Source: Deltaproteobacteria bacterium
GTDB taxonomy: Bacteria > Myxococcota > XYA12-FULL-58-9 > JAUUZB01
Direction of reading: 5' to 3'
DNA: 6,297 bases
Assembly (NCBI GenBank): GCA_030590185.1
Contig: JAUUZB010000270.1
Location: 1-6,297 of the forward strand
The notes beneath the pieces are model-generated. The model was not told the DNA's origin. It did no database searches and saw only the letters and a program-made list of their open reading frames with translations. Positions 1 to 4,275 of this stretch are shown in pieces; within the stretch, counting starts at the first letter, position 1; each line of letters opens with the position of its first letter. The translations under genes and the position numbers were made by a program.

Positions 1-769
1 CGGCCGACGGCTCGGTGAACGGAAAGAAGCTAGGCCGAAAGCGCAGCTCGACCTCCGGCCCGAACAGGTCGTTGATCAACTTGTGCAGCACGCCCTTGAG
101 GTCAGCGAAGGTAACCCGTTCGTCGACCCACAGGCCCTCCACCTGCGAGAAGACCGGCGAGTGGGAGGCGTCGACCTCGTCGTGGCGGAAGACCATGCCC
201 AATGACAGGATCCGCACCGGCGGCTCCTGTTTGACCATGGTGCGGATCTGCACGTTCGAGGTGTGGGTGCGCAGCACCACCCGCTCGGCGCAGAAGAAGG
301 TGTCCTGCATGTCGCGGGCCGGGTGGTCCTCCGGCATGTTCAGGGCTTCGAAGTTGTACCAGTCGGACTCCACGTGAGGGCCGTCCGCCACCACGAAGCC
401 GAGGGCCGAGAGCGAACGCACGATCTCCGCCTCGACCAAACGCAGGGGATGGGCCGCGCCGGCGAGCTGACGCCGGCCCGGCAGGGTGACGTCGACCGTA
501 CCGCCGGCCAGCTCCTCCTCGATGCTTTTGCTCTCGATGCGGGCGACCGCCTCGCCGAGGGCCTCCTCGAGCTTGGCCTTGGTTTGGTTGATCTTCTGCC
601 CTGCCGCGGGTCGCTCCTCCGCCGGGAGCTGGCCCAGGGAGCGCAGGGCGAGGCCGAGCTTGCCCTTCTTGCCGAGAATCTCGGCACGGATCTGGGCGAC
701 AGCGTCGAGGCTCTTCGCCCGTTTGATCCGCTGAATGGCCGAGCGCTCAATACGCTTGAGGTCGTCCAC
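1..769 (-). CDS. pheS: Phenylalanyl-tRNA synthetase alpha subunit, 3' end cut by window
   Basis: This is the catalytic alpha subunit of the cytoplasmic alpha2-beta2 PheRS, which charges tRNA-Phe with phenylalanine. 256 residues are visible of the usual 330-350; the C-terminal quarter, including class II motif 3, lies beyond base 1. Residues 1-90 are charged and helical, as expected of the N-terminal coiled coil that binds tRNA. The class II core begins near HPLRLVEAEI (107-116). It continues with the family signatures WYNFEALNMPEDHPARD (137-153), RTHTSNVQIR (167-176), FRHDEVDASHSP (194-205), QVEGL (209-213) and RFRPSFFPFTEPS (243-255). The start is GTG at 769-767. A TAG stop lies in frame two codons upstream (775-773), so no earlier start is possible. 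An AGGA (781-778) sits 8 nt before it. The FHQ triplet common before VEG reads FSQ here (Ser208). pheT is expected next, outside the window. Confidence 0.97.
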   Translation of the reverse strand, partial: MDDLKRIERSAIQRIKRAKSLDAVAQIRAEILGKKGKLGLALRSLGQLPAEERPAAGQKINQTKAKLEEALGEAVARIESKSIEEELAGGTVDVTLPGRRQLAGAAHPLRLVEAEIVRSLSALGFVVADGPHVESDWYNFEALNMPEDHPARDMQDTFFCAERVVLRTHTSNVQIRTMVKQEPPVRILSLGMVFRHDEVDASHSPVFSQVEGLWVDERVTFADLKGVLHKLINDLFGPEVELRFRPSFFPFTEPSA

Positions 770-797
770 CTGCTAAATCCTGTGGGTCGGTTTTTTT

Positions 798-811
798 GGC
801 GCGTACGCGCC
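798..811 (-). promoter_or_regulatory. Perfect 14-bp palindrome in the rplT-pheS spacer, followed by A7
   Basis: The 54-nt spacer between rplT and pheS contains the perfect palindrome GGCGCGTACGCGCC. In the transcript it can form a 5-bp GC hairpin with a GUAC loop, followed directly by seven A residues (797-791). There is no U tract, so it is not an intrinsic terminator for this operon. It lies about 17 nt before the AGGA ribosome binding site of pheS. It could be an RNA stability or processing element, or a protein site on DNA. The function is unknown; only the palindrome itself is certain. Confidence 0.45.
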
Positions 812-823
812 TACGGTCGTTGG

Positions 824-1180
824 TCAGCCGGCGGCCTGTTTGGCTACCTGGGTGACTGCCTCAAAGGCCGAGGGATCGTGGATCGCGAGATCCGCGAGCA
901 CCCGTCGGTCGAGCTCTACGCCCGCCTTGTTCAGACCATCGATCAGACGACTGTAGGACATCCCGTGTGGCCGGACCGCTGCGTTGATACGCGTGATCCA
1001 GAGACGCCGGTACTGCCGCTTCTTCTGCTTTCGCCCGACAAAGGCGAAGGCCAGCGCCCGATCGACCGTTTCCTTGGCCACCGCGTACAGCTTACGCCGC
1101 GCGCCGAAATAGCCCTTGGCCTGCTTCAGGATCCGCTTGCGACGCCAACGCGTCTTGGGACCACCTTTAACTCGTGACAT
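824..1180 (-). CDS. rplT: 50S ribosomal protein L20
   Basis: L20 is a 23S rRNA-binding protein needed early in assembly of the large subunit. The 118 residues match the usual length. The N-terminal 60 residues are very basic ([20 protein letters not shown], then [11 protein letters not shown] and [19 protein letters not shown]), as in the extended rRNA-binding tail. The globular C-terminal part carries the conserved [25 protein letters not shown]. The ATG has an AAGGAG (1192-1187) 6 nt upstream. The gene starts 20 nt after the rpmI stop, so the two are almost certainly co-translated. In enterobacteria and Firmicutes L20 also acts as a translational repressor of its own operon; the spacer before rpmI is where an operator could lie here. 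Confidence 0.98.
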   Translation of the reverse strand: MSRVKGGPKTRWRRKRILKQAKGYFGARRKLYAVAKETVDRALAFAFVGRKQKKRQYRRLWITRINAAVRPHGMSYSRLIDGLNKAGVELDRRVLADLAIHDPSAFEAVTQVAKQAAG

Positions 1181-1200
1181 GGCTCACTCCTTCGTGGGTC

Positions 1201-1404
1201 TCACGCGTACGGCAACAGGCTCAGGGCTTTCACTTCGTCACCACCGGTGAGGAACTTCATGCCGACGAGGCCGCGCTTTCGCTTGCGCGACTTGTTGGTA
1301 AAGATGTGCCGCTTGCCCTTGCGACCGACCTTGACCCGGCCCGAGCCGGTGACCCGGTAGCGCTTGGCGGCGGCCCGTCTGGTTTTCAGTTTTTGCCTGG
1401 CCAT
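1201..1404 (-). CDS. rpmI: 50S ribosomal protein L35
   Basis: L35 is a small basic protein of the large ribosomal subunit. The 67 residues carry the family pattern KLKTRRAAAKRYRVTGSG near the N-terminus, then KGKRHIFTNKSRKRKRGL and a short C-terminal tail. The frame opens as GTG-ATG-GAT-ATG (1413-1402). I chose the last ATG (1404) because GGGAG (1417-1413) is 8 nt before it, and because the resulting MARQKLKTRR aligns with the normal L35 start. The ATG at 1410 is only 2 nt from the same Shine-Dalgarno. The gene sits between infC (65 nt upstream) and rplT (20 nt downstream), its standard position. Confidence 0.96.
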   Translation of the reverse strand: MARQKLKTRRAAAKRYRVTGSGRVKVGRKGKRHIFTNKSRKRKRGLVGMKFLTGGDEVKALSLLPYA

Positions 1405-1419
1405 ATCCATCACTCCCGA

Positions 1420-1454
1420 GCCGCTGCTGAAACGTGCTACGTCCAGCCAGCGAC
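1420..1454 (-). promoter_or_regulatory. Candidate structured leader of rpmI (possible L20 operator)
   Basis: The infC-rpmI spacer can fold in the transcript. GTCGCTG (1454-1448) pairs with CAGCGGC (1426-1420) over 7 bp including one G-U. Inside it, ACGT (1442-1439) pairs with ACGT (1435-1432) around an AGC loop. The outer stem ends 2 nt before the rpmI Shine-Dalgarno GGGAG. In E. coli, L20 represses rpmI-rplT by binding a structured site upstream of rpmI, so position and role fit. I have not shown the specific rRNA-mimicking features of a known L20 site, so this is a suggestion based on position and pairing. Confidence 0.35.
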
Positions 1455-1469
1455 CTTAGGCGATTAAGT

Positions 1470-2030
1470 CTAGGGGTTCGATTGCTTCGTGCCCGGTGCG
1501 ACCACCATGATCATGTTGCGCCCCTCGAGCTTTGGAATGCTCTCCACCGAGCCTGCTTCCTTCACGTCCTCAGCGATGCGCTTCATGATATCGCGAGCTC
1601 GATCCTGGTGGGTGATCTCGCGACCGCGGAACATCATCGTCACCTTGGCCTTGTGGCCTTCGATGAGGAATCGTTTGATCCGGTCGATCTTGAAGTTGTA
1701 GTCGTGAGCTTCGATTTTGGGCCGGAACTTCACTTCTTTGATCGTGCTGCTGGTCTGTTTCTTCTTGGCTTCGGATGTCTTTTTCTTCTGGGAGTACTTG
1801 TACTTCCCAAAGTCCATGATCCGACAAACCGGTGGATTCGCCTCCGGCGAAACCTCAACCAGATCCAACGATGCGTCTCCAGCCTTTTGCAACGCCAACT
1901 CAGGGGGCATGATCCCGATCTGTCGTCCCTCTGAGTCGATCACCCGCACCTCTTTGGCGCGGATTCTCCTGTTGACTCGCAGGCTAGGTGTGGTGCTCCG
2001 TCTTGGCCCTCGTCTACCCCGTCTTATAAT
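1470..2030 (-). CDS. infC: Translation initiation factor IF-3, non-canonical ATT (or ATA) start
   Basis: IF3 binds the 30S subunit, prevents premature joining of 50S and checks the start codon and initiator tRNA. From the ATT the protein has 186 residues, the normal length. It has a basic N-terminal extension, the N-domain with RIRAKEVRVIDSEGRQIG (23-40), LDLVEVSPEANPPVCRIMDFGKYKY, a Lys-rich linker (KKKTSEAKKK), and the C-domain with IKEVKFRPKIEAHDYNFKI, KAKVTMMFRGREITH and PKLEGRNMIMVVAP. There is no in-frame ATG, GTG or TTG between the thrS stop (2063-2061) and GTG at 1949. Starting at 1949 would remove 27 residues including conserved ones. AAGGAGG (2039-2033) precedes ATT (2030-2028) and ATA (2027-2025). 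ATT agrees with the AUU start known for E. coli infC; ATA has better spacing (5 nt against 2). Either would allow IF3 to repress its own translation. Confidence 0.96.
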   Translation of the reverse strand: MIRRGRRGPRRSTTPSLRVNRRIRAKEVRVIDSEGRQIGIMPPELALQKAGDASLDLVEVSPEANPPVCRIMDFGKYKYSQKKKTSEAKKKQTSSTIKEVKFRPKIEAHDYNFKIDRIKRFLIEGHKAKVTMMFRGREITHQDRARDIMKRIAEDVKEAGSVESIPKLEGRNMIMVVAPGTKQSNP

Positions 2031-2032
2031 CG

Positions 2033-2039
2033 CCTCCTT
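2033..2039 (-). promoter_or_regulatory. Strong Shine-Dalgarno that sets the infC start
   Basis: AAGGAGG lies in the 30-nt thrS-infC spacer. Allowing one mismatch, it extends to AAGGAGGCGAT, close to the full anti-Shine-Dalgarno complement. It is the strongest ribosome binding site in the window and is followed at once by ATT ATA. It is the main evidence that infC begins at one of these codons and not at the internal GTG (1949). Confidence 0.8.
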
Positions 2040-2060
2040 CGGGGGACATAAAATCCCCGT

Positions 2061-4079
2061 TTACAAATTGAATTTTCTCTTCACGCGCCGCAACAGAGCT
2101 TCCCCTGGCTCTGGAACGGCCGCGGCATCTAACACGAGCGAAAGCGCGCGGTCAAGCGGTAACTGCCCTAGATCCTCGCCTCTTCGCCGTCGCAGGGCGA
2201 CCGCCCCGGCGTCGCGCTCCTTGGCGCCGATCACCGCCACAAAGGGGATTTTCTGCAGCTCCGCCTCCCGGATCTTGTACCCGAGCTTCTCGTTGCGGTT
2301 GTCAAAGGCGACCCGAATGCCCTGGGCGTGGAGCTTCTCGCAGACCTCCTGGCCGTAGGCCTCGAGCTCATCATCGTTGGTAATGGTCAACACCCGCACC
2401 TGGACCGGCGCGAGCCACAGCGGAAAATCACCGCCGTAGTGCTCGATGAGAATGCCGAGGAAACGCTCCACCGATCCGAGCACCGCGCGGTGCACCATCA
2501 CCGGGCGCTCGACGGTGTTGGCCTCGCTGGTGTACTTGAGATCGAACTTGCGCGGCATCGAAAAGTCGAGCTGGATGGTGGCGAGCTGGTGCCAACGCGA
2601 CAGGGCATCGCGCACCTCGAAGTCGATCTTCGGGCCGTAGAAGGCGCCCTCCCCTTCGTAGGTCTCGTAGTCGCCCTGCTCGGCATCGAGGGCGGCTTTG
2701 AGGGCCGACTCCGCCTTGCCCCACAGCACGTTCCACTCGTCGCGCTCGGCATCGCTGAGGCCCTCTTCGCGTCCGATGGAGCCCTCCGGTCGGGTGGAGA
2801 AGCCGAACCGGGTCTCAAAGCCGAAGTGGCTATAGACGTCGTGGATCACGGCGATCTGCTGAGCGATCTCCTCGGTGACCTGATCCTCGCGACAGAAAAT
2901 GTGGCCGTCGTCGATGGAGAAGGTCCGCACCCGGGTGAGACCGGCGGTGACGCCGGAGCGTTCGTAGCGGTGCACGCGACCGAAGTCGCCGTAACGGATC
3001 GGCAGGTCGCGGTAGGAGCGTTTGCGCGACGAGTAGATCAGGGTGTGCCCCGGGCAGTTCATCGGCTTGACGCCGTATTCGCGCTCGTCGACCTGCACGA
3101 AGAACATGTTGTCTTTGTAGTTGGCGTAGTGCCCAGAGGCCTTGAACAGCTCGGCGTCGACCACCTGCGGGGTGAGCACCTCACTGAAGCCGACGGCGCG
3201 GTAGTAGTTGCGGATGAAGTCGACGAGTTGGTTGTAGATGATGGTGCCCTTCGGGTGGAAGAAGGGCATCGCCGGCGCGTAGTGATGAAAGGAGAAGAGG
3301 TCGAGCTCGGTGCCGAGCTTGCGGTGGTCGCGCTTCCTAGCCTCCTCGACGTCCGCCAGGTGCTTCTTGAGCGCCTTCTTGTCCCAGAAGCAGGTGCCGT
3401 AGATGCGGGTGAGCATCGGGTTGCACTCGTCGCCGAGCCAATAGGCGCCCGCCACGTGGGTGAGCTCGAAGTACTTGAGATACTTCGTCGAGCGCACGTG
3501 GGGTCCCTCGCACAGGTCGACCCAGTCGCCGTGACGGTAGAGGGTGAGCTCTGCGTCGGCGTCGATGCGGTCGACGTGCTCGAGCTTGAAGCGCTCACCC
3601 ATCTCGTCGAATAGGGCGCGCGCCTCGTCGCGGCTGATGGTCTCGCGTTGGAACTCGCTCTTCTCGGTGATGATGGTCTTCATCTCCGCTGCGATCTTGT
3701 CGAGGTCGTCCGGGGTGAACGGGCCCGCCTCGCGGAAGAAGTCGTAGTAGAAGCCGTTCTCCACCGCCGGGCCAAAGGTGACCTGGGTGCCGGGGTAGAG
3801 TTTCTGCACGGCGCTCGCCATCAGGTGGGAGCAGGAGTGGCGCAGGACCTCCAGCCCCGGCTCGGAGCGGACGGTGACGATACTCAAGGGAGTGTCTTCG
3901 GTGATCGGCGTGTGCACGTCGACCAGCTTGGACTTGGGTCCGCCGAGGCGGCCGGCGATGGCGTCCTGGCCGAGACGCTCGCCGATGCTCGCGGCGACCT
4001 GCTGAATGGTCGTCCCCTTCGGATGCGCGACGACCTTGCCATCAGGTAGAGTGATCGAGACATCAGCAACCTGATTCAT
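2061..4079 (-). CDS. thrS: Threonyl-tRNA synthetase
   Basis: ThrRS charges tRNA-Thr and removes misattached serine. The 672 residues hold the full bacterial architecture. The TGS domain is about 1-68 (ITLPDGKVV, HPKGTTIQQVA). The editing domain follows, with HSCSH (His81, His85) and CEGPH (Cys190, His194), the HxxxH and CxxxH residues of the serine-editing site. The class II core is about 255-545, with MNCPGH (zinc ligand Cys342), HRYERSG (motif 2, 370-376), DDGHIF (zinc ligand His393), EGAFYGPKIDF (476-486) and VMVHRAVLGSVERFLGILIEH (zinc ligand His530 and motif 3). The anticodon-binding domain is about 555-650 (LAPVQVRVLTI, FDNRNEKLGYKIREAELQKIPF). All expected catalytic, editing and zinc residues are present. 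The ATG has only a weak Shine-Dalgarno (GTGGG region). The gene starts 49 nt after tRNA-Val and probably shares its transcript. The E. coli-type leader operator would not fit in this gap. Confidence 0.98.
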   Translation of the reverse strand: MNQVADVSITLPDGKVVAHPKGTTIQQVAASIGERLGQDAIAGRLGGPKSKLVDVHTPITEDTPLSIVTVRSEPGLEVLRHSCSHLMASAVQKLYPGTQVTFGPAVENGFYYDFFREAGPFTPDDLDKIAAEMKTIITEKSEFQRETISRDEARALFDEMGERFKLEHVDRIDADAELTLYRHGDWVDLCEGPHVRSTKYLKYFELTHVAGAYWLGDECNPMLTRIYGTCFWDKKALKKHLADVEEARKRDHRKLGTELDLFSFHHYAPAMPFFHPKGTIIYNQLVDFIRNYYRAVGFSEVLTPQVVDAELFKASGHYANYKDNMFFVQVDEREYGVKPMNCPGHTLIYSSRKRSYRDLPIRYGDFGRVHRYERSGVTAGLTRVRTFSIDDGHIFCREDQVTEEIAQQIAVIHDVYSHFGFETRFGFSTRPEGSIGREEGLSDAERDEWNVLWGKAESALKAALDAEQGDYETYEGEGAFYGPKIDFEVRDALSRWHQLATIQLDFSMPRKFDLKYTSEANTVERPVMVHRAVLGSVERFLGILIEHYGGDFPLWLAPVQVRVLTITNDDELEAYGQEVCEKLHAQGIRVAFDNRNEKLGYKIREAELQKIPFVAVIGAKERDAGAVALRRRRGEDLGQLPLDRALSLVLDAAAVPEPGEALLRRVKRKFNL

Positions 4080-4117
4080 TACAACCCACGCTCGACTTTG
4101 GTTTTGGGGGGACCGGA
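4080..4117 (-). other. Remaining tRNA-thrS spacer, no regulatory element found
   Basis: Between the tRNA-flanking stem and the thrS ATG there are 38 nt, including a C6 and an A4 run. I see no -35/-10 pair, no U-rich terminator and no convincing tRNA-Thr-like stem-loop. A loose 4-bp pairing AACC/GGTT near the ATG is too weak to call. The ribosome binding site is poor, so thrS translation may be limited or may depend on RNA processing upstream. Confidence 0.5.
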
Positions 4118-4214
4118 GAAGAGAGTTTTGGTAGGCACGGGCAGGATTGAACTGCCGACCCCTACAGTGTCAATGTAGTGCTCTCCCACTGAGCTACGCG
4201 CCTAAACTCTCCTC
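4118..4214 (-). repeat. 11-bp inverted repeat bracketing tRNA-Val
   Basis: GAGGAGAGTTT (4214-4204) directly precedes the tRNA 5' base, and AAACTCTCTTC (4128-4118) directly follows its CCA. They are complementary over 11 positions with one G-U, the inner 8 bp perfect. In the precursor RNA they would extend the acceptor stem into a long helix, with the discriminator and CCA left as a bulge. This could place the tRNA ends in a defined structure for 5' and 3' processing, or release thrS mRNA by cleavage. The pairing is seen directly; the role is inference. Confidence 0.6.
4129..4203 (-). tRNA. tRNA-Val (anticodon GAC)
   Basis: A complete 75-nt tRNA with encoded CCA. The acceptor stem AGGCGCG pairs with CGTGCCT (one G-U). 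The D arm is GCTC-AGTGGGA-GAGC, the anticodon arm CTACA-TTGACAC-TGTAG, the variable loop GGGTC and the T arm GGCAG-TTCAATC-CTGCC. The discriminator is A. Anticodon GAC at positions 34-36 reads GUC and GUU valine codons. All stems are fully paired, so it should be functional. It is on the same strand as thrS, whose ATG follows 49 nt after the CCA, with no terminator visible between them. Confidence 0.97.
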
Positions 4215-4247
4215 GCGCCCTCTTGCGGGGGCGCTTCCAGAGGGCGC
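4215..4247 (-). promoter_or_regulatory. Two mutually exclusive hairpins upstream of tRNA-Val
   Basis: GAGGGCGC (4222-4215) can pair over 8 bp with GCGCCCTC (4247-4240), or its GGGCGC part over 6 bp with the nearer GCGCCC (4234-4229). It abuts the tRNA-flanking stem. Transcripts starting at the predicted promoter would lack most of the far arm and could form only the smaller hairpin. Read-through transcripts from the lipoprotein gene could form the larger one. There is no U tract, so neither is a standard terminator. Confidence 0.4.
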
Positions 4248-4275
4248 TAGTACCAAGGGAGTGCGGGGGTGTCAA
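4247..4275 (-). promoter_or_regulatory. Predicted sigma-70 promoter of tRNA-Val (and probably the thrS cluster)
   Basis: A perfect -35 box TTGACA (4275-4270) is followed after 17 nt by TACTAG (4252-4247), a 3 of 6 match to the -10 consensus. A GC-rich stretch CGCCCTC follows, resembling the discriminator of stable-RNA promoters under stringent control. Transcription would start near 4240-4236, about 35 nt before the tRNA. The -35 box contains the TGA stop of the lipoprotein gene (4274-4272). The weak -10 lowers the confidence. This is the best promoter candidate upstream of the tRNA and cluster. Confidence 0.55.

Noticed and set aside
770..823. pheS attenuator with leader peptide or T-box
   Set aside because: The spacer is 54 nt, with no Phe-rich reading frame, no terminator and no T-box sequence.
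263..1177. Long open frame on the plus strand opposite pheS and rplT
   Set aside because: It lies antisense to two highly conserved genes, its protein resembles no family, and long antisense frames are common in GC-rich DNA.
2328..3614. 428-codon open frame on the plus strand inside thrS
   Set aside because: It is the complement-frame shadow of thrS, with a Val/Glu/Leu-rich composition expected from that; no ribosome binding site or domain supports it.
4080..4128. E. coli-like thrS operator mimicking tRNA-Thr
   Set aside because: The gap is too short for the multi-domain leader and I see no stable anticodon-like stem-loop with a CGU loop.
4118..4214. Integration site (att) of a mobile element at the tRNA
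   Set aside because: There is no integrase, no direct repeat of the tRNA 3' end in the window, and thrS follows directly in its conserved position.
4204..4247. Intrinsic terminator after the lipoprotein gene
   Set aside because: The hairpin is GC-rich but is followed by GAGGAGAGTTT with only three T residues before the tRNA, and no U tract exists on either strand.
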